64,000 nucleotides of DNA from Pontibacter chinhatensis (GCF_900113285.1 NZ_FOOT01000001.1:310001-374000), one strand, 5' to 3'; positions 16,976 through 26,712 are shown, numbered from the stretch's first letter. Numbers and translations: made by a program. The notes: generated from the sequence alone by a model not told the origin.

Positions 16976-18715
16976 ATGCACTACATCGACCTGTCTATTT
17001 TCGTGCTTTACATGTTGGCCATGCTGGGGGTCGGGTTTTATTTCCTGAAAAAGAACAAGGGTGCCGAAGATTATTATGTGGGTGGCCGCAGCATGAGCAG
17101 TAGCCACATTGGGCTATCGGTGGTAGCAACCGATGTGGGCGGAGGCTTCTCGATAGGCTTGGGTGGGCTTGGCTTCGCCATGGGGCTTTCGGGCTCCTGG
17201 ATGCTGTTTACCGGCCTGCTGGGTGCCTGGCTGGCAGCGGTTTTCCTTATCCCAAAAGTAAAAAGCAACCCAGCCTTTGCGAGCTTTCTCACCTTTCCGC
17301 AGATCTTCGGGCACTACTTTAACGCGCGGGTGGCGCTGCTGGCCGGTATAATTTCGGCGATTGGATACACCGGTTTCACCAGCTCACAGATTCTGGCGGG
17401 GGCCAAGCTGGCCAGCGGCACCTTCGTCAACCTCGACCTGAACACAGCCCTGCTGATCATGGGGGTTATTGCCGTGGTGTATACCGTCATGGGCGGACTG
17501 AAAGCTGTGATATACACCGACACCATCCAGTGGGCTGTTCTGATGGGGGGACTAATTTTTATCGGCATCCCGGTCTCCTTTCTGGCTGTAGGTGGGCTAG
17601 ACACGCTAAATTTTGCAAAAATCTTGAACCCTGCCTACTTGTCAGAGCAGGGTGGCAGAAGTATAGCCGCCATCCGCAGCACCTTGCCGGCAGAATTTCT
17701 GAGCCTGACAAACATTACCTGGCAGCAGGTCGTGAACTGGAGCATTACCATCATCCCGATCTGGTTTGTGGGCATGACCTTGTACCAGCGCATCTATGCC
17801 TGCCGGGATGAGAGAACGGCCAAACGCGCCTGGTTTATAGCCGGCTTCTTCGAATGGCCGCTGATGGCTTTTATGGGCGTGAGTTTGGGCATATTGGCCC
17901 GGGTGGCGGCCGAGCAGGGCATGTTCGAGGCATTGGGTGCCGGGGGCGTGGTAGATCCTGAGACAGGGCTGCCCATGCTGCTGCGAACGGTGCTGCCGGT
18001 GGGTATGATGGGCCTGATGCTATCCGCCTATTTCTCCGCCATTCTCTCCACGGCCGACAGCTGCCTGATGGCCTCTTCCGGAAATATTGTGACGGATGTT
18101 TTGAGCCATTTTTTCAGGATTGACCCTGACTCGCCTAAAACCCTGCGCCTCTCGCAGGTAGTCACGCTGCTGGTGGGCATCTTTGCCCTCTGGCTGGCTA
18201 CCACCATGACCAACGTGCTCGACCTGATGCTCTACTCCTACGCCTTTATGGTGTCGGGGCTGTTTGTGCCGGTGCTGGGGGCGCTGTTCTGGAAGCGGCG
18301 CAGCAACGTGGCCGCCTTCTGGGCCATGCTGATGGGCGGTTTGGTTACTGTTATACTTCAGGTAAACATCTTAGCGGGCCCTGTGCCGGATGCTGATATC
18401 ACTGCCCTGGCCCACACGTTACGCTCCTACTTTCCGGCAGAAGCAAATCAGACAGGGTTGAATTTGAGCGAACTAGAGCTGCGCAACCTGGTAGACCAGA
18501 CACTTTCCGCCAACAGCATCGTACATATCTCGTGGCTAGACCTGACGTTTACCCTGCCCTTTAACCTGGATCCGAACCTATTTGGCCTCTTGGCCTCCCT
18601 GACCCTTTATATTGCGTTAACATTTTTATACCCTAACAACACGAAGCAAGAAACATGGAAGACAACAACGGCATCAGTTACCACCGCTATACCCCAGGAA
18701 ATGACGCAGAACTGA
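16976..18715 (+). CDS. Sodium:solute symporter (SSS family)
   Basis: 579 residues with about 13-14 membrane helices. DYYVGGRSMSS (about 32-42) is the typical early SSS motif, and GYTGFTSSQILAGAKL and the QRIYACRDERTAKRA loop match the family's Na+-coupled core. It imports an organic solute, such as an amino or carboxylic acid, with Na+. The last 61 nt overlap the start of the downstream GNAT gene in another frame, and a racemase-like gene follows. An amino acid or its derivative is therefore a likely solute, but this is inference. Confidence 0.88.
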   Translation: MHYIDLSIFVLYMLAMLGVGFYFLKKNKGAEDYYVGGRSMSSSHIGLSVVATDVGGGFSIGLGGLGFAMGLSGSWMLFTGLLGAWLAAVFLIPKVKSNPAFASFLTFPQIFGHYFNARVALLAGIISAIGYTGFTSSQILAGAKLASGTFVNLDLNTALLIMGVIAVVYTVMGGLKAVIYTDTIQWAVLMGGLIFIGIPVSFLAVGGLDTLNFAKILNPAYLSEQGGRSIAAIRSTLPAEFLSLTNITWQQVVNWSITIIPIWFVGMTLYQRIYACRDERTAKRAWFIAGFFEWPLMAFMGVSLGILARVAAEQGMFEALGAGGVVDPETGLPMLLRTVLPVGMMGLMLSAYFSAILSTADSCLMASSGNIVTDVLSHFFRIDPDSPKTLRLSQVVTLLVGIFALWLATTMTNVLDLMLYSYAFMVSGLFVPVLGALFWKRRSNVAAFWAMLMGGLVTVILQVNILAGPVPDADITALAHTLRSYFPAEANQTGLNLSELELRNLVDQTLSANSIVHISWLDLTFTLPFNLDPNLFGLLASLTLYIALTFLYPNNTKQETWKTTTASVTTAIPQEMTQN

Positions 18716-19107
18716 ACCGCGATGCGGTATTGGATTTCCTGTTTGAGCACCTGGATGAGTATGGCGACAAGCGGGAGGATATTGCCAAGTGCATGGCCTA
18801 TGCCTTGGCGGAGGAAGCAGGAAAAGGCGGCGCCGTGTTTGTGGCCCTGGAAAACAGCGACGTGGTTGGCGCCCTTATCTTGAACAATACCGGCATGAGC
18901 GGCTATATACCGGAAAACATCCTGGTGTACGTGGCCGTGCACGGCAGCACGCGTGGCAAGGGCGTGGGCAAAAAACTGGTGCAGCTGGCCATAGAGCATA
19001 CGCCTGGCAGCATTGCGCTGCACGTAGAGCCGCAGAACCCGGCGCGCCACCTGTACGAAAAGCTGGGCTTCACAAATAAATACCTGGAATATAGATTAAC
19101 GAAATAG
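18655..19107 (+). CDS. GNAT family N-acetyltransferase
   Basis: 150 residues. The acetyl-CoA loop VAVHGSTRGKGVGKKLV (about 98-114) and the end NPARHLYEKLGFTNKYLEY are classic GNAT. It starts 61 nt inside the symporter gene in a different frame, and no later Met gives a complete domain, so the overlap appears real. It ends 1 nt before the racemase ATG. It probably acetylates a small amine or amino acid handled by this operon. Confidence 0.87.
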   Translation: MEDNNGISYHRYTPGNDAELNRDAVLDFLFEHLDEYGDKREDIAKCMAYALAEEAGKGGAVFVALENSDVVGALILNNTGMSGYIPENILVYVAVHGSTRGKGVGKKLVQLAIEHTPGSIALHVEPQNPARHLYEKLGFTNKYLEYRLTK

Positions 19108-19108
19108 T

Positions 19109-20179
19109 ATGGCAGTTTTAAAACTGTATAGAGACAAACTAAAGCACAATTACAATCACCTGGACAACGTTTTCCGGGAACACGGCATTGACTGGGGCGT
19201 GGTGACCAAACTGCTTTGCGGGCAAGAGATTTTCCTGAAGGAGATACTAGGCCTGGGCGTAAAAGAAGTACACGACTCGCGGGTAACGAATCTGAAGGTT
19301 ATCAAAAGTATGGCCCCCGATGTGCAGACGGTTTACATCAAGCCGGCACCAAAGCAAAGTATACCCGATATTATCAGGTATGCAGACGTAAGCTTTCAAA
19401 CGGAGCTCGACATCATCAGGCTTTTATCTGAGGAGGCGGAAAAGCAGCACAAGCTGCACAAGATCATCATCATGATTGAGATGGGGGATCTGCGCGAGGG
19501 GGTGTTGGGCGATGATCTGGTGGATTTCTATTCTAAGGTATTTGAGTTGCCCAATATCTCTGTTATCGGGTTGGGAGCTAATTTTAACTGCCTGCACGGC
19601 GTGATGCCTACCCAGGACAAGCTCATTCAGCTGAGCCTTTACAAGCAGATTATCGAGGCGAAGTTCGACCGTCAGATTCCCTGGGTGTCGGGCGGTACGT
19701 CGGTTACGATTCCCTTGCTTTTCAACCACCTGATGCCAAAGGGTATCAACCATTTCCGTATTGGAGAAGCCTTGTTTTTTGGCCTGAACCTTTTCACCAA
19801 CGAGACCTTCGAGAACATGCACAACGATGTGTTTGAGCTTTATACCGAGATTATTGAACTAACAGAGAAACCGATGCTACCAAGCGGCGTGCTGGCCGAG
19901 AACCCCAGTGGCGAGAGCTTTGAAGTAGATGAAAGCCTGTATGGCAAAACCTCGCACCGGGCCATTCTGGATGTGGGCCTGCTCGATATAAACCCCAGGT
20001 TCCTCATCCCCAAGGAAGAAGATGTGAGCGTGATTGGGGCCAGCTCGGATATGCTCATCGTGGAGTTGGGCGACAACGCACAGAACTATAAAGTAGGCGA
20101 TGTGCTGCGCTTTAACCTGCGCTACATGGGGGCCTTAAGCGTGCTGAACTCCCGCTATATCGGGAAGGAGGTTGTGTAA
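19109..20179 (+). CDS. Alanine/ornithine racemase-like PLP enzyme
   Basis: 356 residues of the alanine racemase N-terminal (TIM barrel) superfamily, closest in pattern to ornithine racemase (Orr/YhfX-like). VVTKLLCG carries the PLP lysine K34. PWVSGGTSVTIPLLFNHLMPK and HFRIGEALFFG match the phosphate-binding region of Orr-type enzymes. It lacks the usual alanine racemase length and C-terminal catalytic arrangement. With the symporter and GNAT genes it may form a D-amino-acid uptake/conversion module. The exact amino acid is unknown. Confidence 0.82.
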   Translation: MAVLKLYRDKLKHNYNHLDNVFREHGIDWGVVTKLLCGQEIFLKEILGLGVKEVHDSRVTNLKVIKSMAPDVQTVYIKPAPKQSIPDIIRYADVSFQTELDIIRLLSEEAEKQHKLHKIIIMIEMGDLREGVLGDDLVDFYSKVFELPNISVIGLGANFNCLHGVMPTQDKLIQLSLYKQIIEAKFDRQIPWVSGGTSVTIPLLFNHLMPKGINHFRIGEALFFGLNLFTNETFENMHNDVFELYTEIIELTEKPMLPSGVLAENPSGESFEVDESLYGKTSHRAILDVGLLDINPRFLIPKEEDVSVIGASSDMLIVELGDNAQNYKVGDVLRFNLRYMGALSVLNSRYIGKEVV

Positions 20180-20266
20180 GCCGGAAAGCAGTTTTATACT
20201 TTACAGCACCTTGTTTTATACTTCCCAAAAGTGATATGCGAGGTATGTAACATAGTCCAAAACATA

Positions 20267-20308
20267 AACGCCCTGCCTCCTATATAGAAGCAGGGCGTTG
20301 TTTATACT
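20267..20308. terminator. Bidirectional terminator, racemase operon / uspA
   Basis: Inverted arms AACGCCCTGC (20267-20276) and GCAGGGCGTT (20290-20299) with a 13-nt loop are followed by GTTTATACTTT. The tail of the terminator is therefore a copy of the iterated TATACTT word. Convergent genes end at 20179 and 20321. Confidence 0.75.
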
Positions 20309-20320
20309 TTAAAACTTAAA

Positions 20321-21244
20321 CTATTCAGAAAGCAGGGCATCCAGGAAGCCCAAGTCCTCATCGCGCTTCTTGAAGACCAGTAGCGGAATATCGAGGTCGT
20401 AACGCAGAATTTTTTCGGTTACGCTTCCCAGCACAAACAAGGCGGCGGCCGACATACCCTTGGCCCCTATCACCAGCAGGTCGGCGCGGTGGCGTTTGGC
20501 CTCCACTACCACCAGTTCCCCGATGTCGTCGTCATCCTCCTGGCGCACCAGCGAAAGCGAGGCACGCTCACTTAATTGCGGGAAGCGCTCCATCAGCTTT
20601 TTATACTTCTCCTCGGCAAAGCCGCGCATGCGCTCATCAAACTCCTCGTAAGACATGCCCAGCGTACGGTAACCCGACGGCACCTGGTAAGCATGCAGGC
20701 ATGTTACGCGGATATCCGGCTTCTGCTCGGCCACCTGTAGCACCCGCTCCAGCGCCATGGTACTGTAATCAGAAAAGTCCACGCTTACGACCACGTTGCG
20801 CAGCTTCGGCTCAATATTTTCCGGCACGAAAAGAACGCTCCTGCGACTTGTGCGCAGTACCTTTTGGGCAAGCACGGCCGTGCCACGCAGGCGGAGCTTG
20901 CGCCCCATCAACAGCAGGTCAATTTCTTTTACCTTGGCCCAATGCAGCAGCTCCTTCAGCGGAGTCCCCTCCTCCACCAACGCTTCCACAAAAGTGTCGG
21001 GCAGGTCCTGGAAGGCAGGCCCCACCTTGTTCATAATCATCTCCCGTATACCTTCATCAACCGAAAGGCCCGTTCGCTCCAGGCTCTTTACCAGTTCAGC
21101 AGGTACCTCCAGGCTCTTCTCTACATGTATGAAGTAGACATTCTGAATGTGCAGCTCACGACAGAGGAAAGCTGCATATGCCACCATTGAGTCATCCATG
21201 GCAGTGAGGTCCAGCCCCACCATCAATCGGTTGATCGTATTCAT
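20321..21244 (-). CDS. Tandem universal stress protein (UspA domains)
   Basis: 307 residues made of two Usp domains (about 1-145 and 150-295). The second domain has the ATP-binding glycine pattern in VIGAKGMSAAALFVLGSVTEKIL. The first has GRKLRLRGTAVLAQKVL, in which the pattern is degenerate, so only one domain may bind nucleotide. It is a cytosolic stress-response protein. It lies divergently 145 bp from the Mrp operon. Confidence 0.88.
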   Translation of the reverse strand: MNTINRLMVGLDLTAMDDSMVAYAAFLCRELHIQNVYFIHVEKSLEVPAELVKSLERTGLSVDEGIREMIMNKVGPAFQDLPDTFVEALVEEGTPLKELLHWAKVKEIDLLLMGRKLRLRGTAVLAQKVLRTSRRSVLFVPENIEPKLRNVVVSVDFSDYSTMALERVLQVAEQKPDIRVTCLHAYQVPSGYRTLGMSYEEFDERMRGFAEEKYKKLMERFPQLSERASLSLVRQEDDDDIGELVVVEAKRHRADLLVIGAKGMSAAALFVLGSVTEKILRYDLDIPLLVFKKRDEDLGFLDALLSE

Positions 21245-21389
21245 AGTAGTCTTTCTTTAGGTTAGTTCTTAGGAAAAATGATTTAAAACAGCTTAGAGGG
21301 CCATCTATCCGTAACAAAAGTACTGCGGTCAGGTAAGTAAGGTTGTTTCTTAGTCAATATGCAAATATATATATAGAAAACGTAATTAT

Positions 21390-23696
21390 ATGCTCTACAG
21401 TCTGCTTTCAGGCATCCTTCTGGCCGCCCTGGCACCGCAGTTACAGCGGGTGCTGGGGCGCTATCTGGTGGTGCCGATGGTGGCGTTACCCCTGCTGCTT
21501 TTTATATACTACTGTTTTTTTGTTCCGGAGGTGCTACAGGGGCAGGCGGTAGTACAAACTTATACCTGGGTACCGGAGCTGGGCATCAACCTGCAGTTCC
21601 GGCTCGATGGGCTGAGCCTGCTTTTCGCCCTGCTCATTTCCTTCTTTGGAATTTTGGTGATGCTCTATGCCAGCGCCTACCTGGAGGGAGATCCGCTGCT
21701 GGGCCGCTTCTACCTGTACCTGACGCTGTTTATGGTAGCCATGCTGGGCGTGGTTACCTCGGATAATATTTTCGGATTGTTTGTGTTCTGGGAGCTCACC
21801 AGCATTAGTTCCTATCTGCTTATCGGGTATAAGCAGGTTGACAAAGAAGCCAGGGTAGCCGCATGGCAGGCGCTGCTAGTTACCGGGCTGGGCGGGGTAG
21901 CACTGATGGCCGGCCTGCTGCTGCTAGCCATGGCCACGGGCAGTTATACGTTCAGCGGTATGCTGGGGCAGCAGGAGGTGGTACTGCAACATACCTTTTA
22001 CCTTCCGGCCGTGCTGCTGATACTGCTCGCCTGCTTTACCAAATCAGCTCAGTTCCCCTTTCATTTCTGGCTGCCCAACGCCATGGCCGCCCCTACGCCC
22101 GTCAGCGCCTACCTGCACTCAGCCACCATGGTAAAGGCGGGGATTTTTTTGCTGGCCAGGCTAACGCCCATCCTTTCCGGCAGCGAATTCTGGCACCTCT
22201 CGCTGATGCTGGCCGGCGGCCTTACGGCCATTATCGGGGCCATACTGGCCCTGCAGCACAACGACCTGAAAGCCATACTTGCTTATACCACCATCAGTGC
22301 CCTAGGCCTGCTGGTCACCATGCTCGGCATTGGCTCCGACTATGCCCTAAAGGCCATGCTGGTGTTCCTGCTTTCCCACGCCCTCTATAAGGGGACACTT
22401 TTTCTGGTGGCGGGCACAATTGACCACAGCGCCGGCACCCGCGACCTTACTAAACTGCACTACCTGGGCAAGCAGATGAAGTATAGCGGTACCGCCGCCA
22501 CGCTGGCCTCCTTATCCATGGCCGGGGTTGTCCCCTTCCTGGGCTTTGTCGGGAAGGAAATGCTCTATGAAGCGTCCCTTGAAAACTACATCATGCTGGG
22601 CATCACCCTCCTGACGGGCACCGCTTTCGCAGCCGTGGGGATTTTGATGAGCTATCGTATTTTCTGGCGTCGGGGCGAGGAAAAAACGCAGTTCGACCAC
22701 CACCCTGACCTGCGTTTATACTTGCCGCCGCTGGTGCTGGCAACTGGTGGGCTGTTGCTGGGCCTGCTGGTAAGCGTGGTGCCGGCTAACCTGTTGCAAG
22801 CAGCTGTCAGGGCTGTTTCCGGAAACCCGGAGATGGAGCTGAAGCTGGCCCTCTGGCATGGTTTTACCCCGGTGCTGGGGCTGAGCCTGCTGACGCTGCT
22901 GCTGGGTTTGCTGGCTTACCTCTTCCTTCCCTCGCTGCGGAACAAGGTTACCGCCATACACCCGCTTTACCGCTTTGGGCCCAATGCCCTTTACCACAAG
23001 CTGTTTGAGCTGTTCCTGCACGGATCTACCACGTTTATACTTTGGCTGCAGAACGGGCATCTGCGCAGCTACGTGATGTACATCATGATCTTTTTCTGCG
23101 GCCTGCTCTTCTTTACCCTGTGGCGCGACACCCCGGGGCTGGATATACAGGAAAGGATTTATCAGTTGCATGAGGTAAGGCTATATGAGCTGGTGATATT
23201 CTTCCTGGTGATCTCGGCCCTGGTGTTCCTGATGGGCACCCGATCCCGGCTTACCTCCATTGTGGTGATGGGTCTGATTGGCTACTCCGGCGCCCTGTTC
23301 TACATTCTCTTTGGAGCGCCGGACGTGGCAGCCACCCAGTTCCTTATCGAAACGCTGACGGTGGTGATCTTCGTATTGCTCATGCACAAGCTGCCGGCCT
23401 TCATCTACCTCTCACACCAGTTCAGGAAGTATAAGTTTATAGCCATTGCCGTGCTCTTTGGTGGCTTGATGACCTACGTGATGCTACTGGTGCAGCAGCA
23501 GGCAGTCGACTCAGAGTTGCGGGAGTATTTTGGGAAGGCAAGCTATGTGGAGGCGCACGGACGCAACATCGTGAACGTGATACTGGTAGATTTCAGGGGC
23601 CTGGATACCCTGGGCGAGATTACGGTGCTGGCTGTGGCGGCACTGGGTATCTTCTCGCTGCTGCGCCTTAACCCTGAGAAAGGAGATAAACCATGA
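21390..23696 (+). CDS. mrpA: Mrp Na+/H+ antiporter subunit A
   Basis: 768 residues. It has the Proton_antipo core, with the essential Glu in LFVFWELTSISSYLL and the Lys in TKSAQFPFHFWLPNAMAAPTPVSAYLHS. The C-terminal third (about 570-768) carries the MbhD/MbhE-like extension (GAPDVAATQFLIETLTVVIF). It is related to the NuoL subunit of complex I. It is the first of seven consecutive mrp genes. Its stop overlaps the mrpB start by 4 nt (ATGA). Confidence 0.93.
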   Translation: MLYSLLSGILLAALAPQLQRVLGRYLVVPMVALPLLLFIYYCFFVPEVLQGQAVVQTYTWVPELGINLQFRLDGLSLLFALLISFFGILVMLYASAYLEGDPLLGRFYLYLTLFMVAMLGVVTSDNIFGLFVFWELTSISSYLLIGYKQVDKEARVAAWQALLVTGLGGVALMAGLLLLAMATGSYTFSGMLGQQEVVLQHTFYLPAVLLILLACFTKSAQFPFHFWLPNAMAAPTPVSAYLHSATMVKAGIFLLARLTPILSGSEFWHLSLMLAGGLTAIIGAILALQHNDLKAILAYTTISALGLLVTMLGIGSDYALKAMLVFLLSHALYKGTLFLVAGTIDHSAGTRDLTKLHYLGKQMKYSGTAATLASLSMAGVVPFLGFVGKEMLYEASLENYIMLGITLLTGTAFAAVGILMSYRIFWRRGEEKTQFDHHPDLRLYLPPLVLATGGLLLGLLVSVVPANLLQAAVRAVSGNPEMELKLALWHGFTPVLGLSLLTLLLGLLAYLFLPSLRNKVTAIHPLYRFGPNALYHKLFELFLHGSTTFILWLQNGHLRSYVMYIMIFFCGLLFFTLWRDTPGLDIQERIYQLHEVRLYELVIFFLVISALVFLMGTRSRLTSIVVMGLIGYSGALFYILFGAPDVAATQFLIETLTVVIFVLLMHKLPAFIYLSHQFRKYKFIAIAVLFGGLMTYVMLLVQQQAVDSELREYFGKASYVEAHGRNIVNVILVDFRGLDTLGEITVLAVAALGIFSLLRLNPEKGDKP

Positions 23697-24235
23697 GAAC
23701 CATTATTTTCGCTACCGCCATACGCTACCTGACGCCCTTGTTCCTTATCTTCTCCCTCTACATCCTTTTGCGAGGACACAACCACCCCGGCGGCGGGTTT
23801 ATCGGGGGGCTGATTGGGTCTATCGCCTTCGTGTTTCATGTGCTGGCGCACGGTTCAGACAGGACTGTAAACGCATACTTTCGCGTGAAGCTTTACAGCA
23901 AAGGAAAACCTGATGATGACACTCCCCCTGAGCACATGTGGCGCCTGCTGAGCGCGAACACCTGGAACCGGCTCCCCAACTATCCCCAACCGGAGTGGCG
24001 CTACCACATTGTCCGCCTCAGACCCGCCTATGTCATGGCCATCGGGCTGTTTTTGGCAGCCTCCAGCGGCCTTTTGGGGTTGTTTCAGGGTATGCCTTTC
24101 ATGACATCGTGGTGGATGGAGGCCGAGATACCTATTATTGGTGCGCTGGGCACTCCCTTGCTTTTTGATGCTGGCGTGTACCTGCTAGTGTTGGGAATGG
24201 TGCTGAAAATGATATTCACAATGTCTAAAGAATAA
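23693..24235 (+). CDS. mrpB: Mrp Na+/H+ antiporter subunit B
   Basis: 180 residues with four membrane helices. RGHNHPGGGFIGGLIG is the MnhB signature and GTPLLFDAGVYLLVLGMVLK the usual end. It is about 40 residues longer than typical MrpB (~140). The extra part is a polar, Pro/Trp-rich cytoplasmic or periplasmic loop at about 60-105 (KLYSKGKPDDDTPPEHMW and onward). Confidence 0.92.
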   Translation: MRTIIFATAIRYLTPLFLIFSLYILLRGHNHPGGGFIGGLIGSIAFVFHVLAHGSDRTVNAYFRVKLYSKGKPDDDTPPEHMWRLLSANTWNRLPNYPQPEWRYHIVRLRPAYVMAIGLFLAASSGLLGLFQGMPFMTSWWMEAEIPIIGALGTPLLFDAGVYLLVLGMVLKMIFTMSKE

Positions 24236-24239
24236 GAAA

Positions 24240-24593
24240 ATGGAAACCCTGCTGCCGCTCATGGTCGGAACGCTGTTTGCTGTGGGCATGTACTTTATAC
24301 TTCACCGCCACCTGTTTAAGGTAATACTAGGACTTATACTCTTCGGGCTGGCTACCAACCTGTTTTTATTTGTTATAGGCGGCCTGACGCGCGGCGGCAG
24401 TGCCATCATCAGCGGCGAACAACAGGTGGCCACAGAACCCTACGCCGACCCCGTTCCGCAGGCCCTGCTGCTCACGGCCATTGTAATCGGCTTTGGTATT
24501 CAGGCCTTCTCCATCGTCCTCATCCGCAGGGTATACATGACCTTTAAATCCAACAACGTGGACGATTTAAACAAGGAGAACGAACATCACTAG
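24240..24593 (+). CDS. mrpC: Mrp Na+/H+ antiporter subunit C (NuoK-like)
   Basis: 117 residues, three helices. VILGLILFGLATNLFLF and DPVPQALLLTAIVIGFG are the NuoK/MnhC motifs. It starts 4 bp after mrpB. Confidence 0.92.
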   Translation: METLLPLMVGTLFAVGMYFILHRHLFKVILGLILFGLATNLFLFVIGGLTRGGSAIISGEQQVATEPYADPVPQALLLTAIVIGFGIQAFSIVLIRRVYMTFKSNNVDDLNKENEHH

Positions 24594-24675
24594 ATTACGC
24601 CAAACATAACCTGCAGCATCCGTACCCGGTATAGCTGCGTTTACGCAACAGAAATATCACGCTGAACCTTACTAT

Positions 24676-26202
24676 ATGCCATCAGATTTACTGCTCGTTT
24701 TGCCTTTACTACTTCCACTTTACGGGGCGCTGCTCTGCCTTGCCTTCTGGCAGCGGGAACAGTGGCAGACTGTGATGGCAGGCATTTTTCAGGTGGCGTG
24801 GCTGGTGGCTGGCATGATTCTACTGCAGCGGGTGCTTGAGGCAGAGGTTATTTCCACCCAGGTCGGCAACTGGCCTGCCCCTTTTGGCATTACCCTGGCG
24901 GCGGATGTGCTCAGCGCGCTTATACTTGTAACAGCCGGTGTCATAGGGTTGGCCGTTTACCTGTTCTCGCTGCAGGGGCTGGACATTACCCGCAGGCGGT
25001 TTGGCTATTACCCGCTTTTGCTCCTGCTGCAGATGGGGGTGGCCGGCGTTTGCCTTACCGGTGATTTGTTTAACCTGTACGTTTGGTTTGAGTTGCTCCT
25101 GATCTGCTGCTTTGCGCTGCTGAGCCTGGGGGGCACCAAGGGACAGCTGGAGGGTACGCTCAAGTATGTGACCATCAATTTTCTGGCGTCGGGGCTGCTG
25201 CTAACGGGCATCGGCATTATGTATAGCCTGTACGGCTCGCTAAACCTGGCGGAGTTGGCTATGCTGGTGCGACAGCCGGAGCATCCCAACCTGCCCTTGC
25301 TCAGCATGGTCAGCGTATTCTTCCTGGCAGGCTTTGGCATCAAGGCTGCTATTTTCCCCTTGTTCTTCTGGCTGCCTGCCTCCTATCACACGCCGCCGGT
25401 TGCCATCTCGGCCTTTATTGCCGGGCTGCTCACCAAGGTCGGGATTTATACCTTGATACGCCTGTTCACGCTCCTGTTCATTTCCGACCTGGGGTTCATG
25501 CTGCCGCTGATGGTTGTGCTAGCGGCCCTTACCATGTTGATTGGGGTGATAGGGGCTGCCGCCCAAACTGATTTCAAGAAGATTCTTTCCTTCCATATTA
25601 TCAGCCAGATCGGGTACATGCTGATGGGGCTGGCGATTTACACGCCCCTGGCCCTGGCGGGCAGCGTGTTCTTTATTGTGCACAACATCCTGGTAAAAAC
25701 GAATCTGTTTTTGATAAGCGGCATCGTGGCGCAGCGCTACCGTACCTCCTCCCTCAAAAGGTTGGGCGGTGTGTACCTGCAGCAACCCATGCTGTCGGTG
25801 CTGTTCATTTTATCGGCGCTTAGCCTGGCCGGAACACCGCCAAGCTCGGGATTTTGGGGGAAGCTGATGCTGGCGCGGGCGGGCCTGGAGGCCGGCGAGT
25901 ATGTGCTGGTGGGTGTTTCGCTTTTTGTGAGTATCATCACCCTCTTCTCCATGACTAAGATCTGGAACGAGGTTTTCTGGAAACCAAGGCCTGTGTCCGT
26001 ACGAAAGGGAAGCTTGGTGACGCCGGTAAACCCGCTGCGGCTGTGGCAATTATACTTGCCCGTAACCATGTTGCTGGGGGTTATTCTTCTGATCGGGGTG
26101 TATGCCCGGCCGCTTGTCAGGATCTCGGAGCAGGCAGCCGAACGCCTCCTGCACATCGAACCGTATACAGATACGGTATTATCCAACAAGGCTGTTAAAT
26201 AG
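24676..26202 (+). CDS. mrpD: Mrp Na+/H+ antiporter subunit D
   Basis: 508 residues, about 14 helices. NuoM/NuoN-like: LYVWFELLLICCFALLSLGG contains the conserved Glu, and GIKAAIFPLFFWLPASYHTPP the Lys. It follows an 82-bp gap after mrpC, the longest spacing in the operon. Confidence 0.93.
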   Translation: MPSDLLLVLPLLLPLYGALLCLAFWQREQWQTVMAGIFQVAWLVAGMILLQRVLEAEVISTQVGNWPAPFGITLAADVLSALILVTAGVIGLAVYLFSLQGLDITRRRFGYYPLLLLLQMGVAGVCLTGDLFNLYVWFELLLICCFALLSLGGTKGQLEGTLKYVTINFLASGLLLTGIGIMYSLYGSLNLAELAMLVRQPEHPNLPLLSMVSVFFLAGFGIKAAIFPLFFWLPASYHTPPVAISAFIAGLLTKVGIYTLIRLFTLLFISDLGFMLPLMVVLAALTMLIGVIGAAAQTDFKKILSFHIISQIGYMLMGLAIYTPLALAGSVFFIVHNILVKTNLFLISGIVAQRYRTSSLKRLGGVYLQQPMLSVLFILSALSLAGTPPSSGFWGKLMLARAGLEAGEYVLVGVSLFVSIITLFSMTKIWNEVFWKPRPVSVRKGSLVTPVNPLRLWQLYLPVTMLLGVILLIGVYARPLVRISEQAAERLLHIEPYTDTVLSNKAVK

Positions 26203-26211
26203 ACCAACTGT

Positions 26212-26712
26212 ATGAGGTTACTTCTGATTCACGCCATTATGGCCGCTTTCTTGACCTACTTTGCCTTTCAGCATGCTATTACTGGAGGCATGCCCTATAC
26301 CGCTATCAGCGCCACCCTTCTATTTGCGGCGGTAATGTTTATACTTTGGCTGAGCACATACTTCTACCGGCGCACCTACTTCCATAAACTGCCCAAGCTG
26401 CTGTATTTTATACTTTTCTTCATCAAGGAGCTTCTTGTCGCTAACCTTAAAATCGCTTACGACATCATTACCCCGCACTTCCGGATACAGCCTACGGTAA
26501 TGGCCTATCCCTTAACCGCTAAGACGGACCTGGAAATCTCGTTGCTTGCCAACCTGCTTGGCCTAACCCCCGGTACCTTAAGTATCGACGTGAGTGAAGA
26601 TCGCTCCACCCTTTTCGTGCACACGCTGTACCTCAAGCATGGGGATGTGCAACACCTGAAGCAGCACATAAAAAACGGATACGAACGACGCATTTTGGAA
26701 CTGACCGCATGA
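26212..26712 (+). CDS. mrpE: Mrp Na+/H+ antiporter subunit E
   Basis: 166 residues. Two or three N-terminal helices precede a soluble domain (TPGTLSIDVSEDRSTLFVH, typical of MnhE). Two TATACTT words (about 26339 and 26409) are read as Ile(ATA)-Leu(CTT). It overlaps mrpF by 4 nt. Confidence 0.92.
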   Translation: MRLLLIHAIMAAFLTYFAFQHAITGGMPYTAISATLLFAAVMFILWLSTYFYRRTYFHKLPKLLYFILFFIKELLVANLKIAYDIITPHFRIQPTVMAYPLTAKTDLEISLLANLLGLTPGTLSIDVSEDRSTLFVHTLYLKHGDVQHLKQHIKNGYERRILELTA

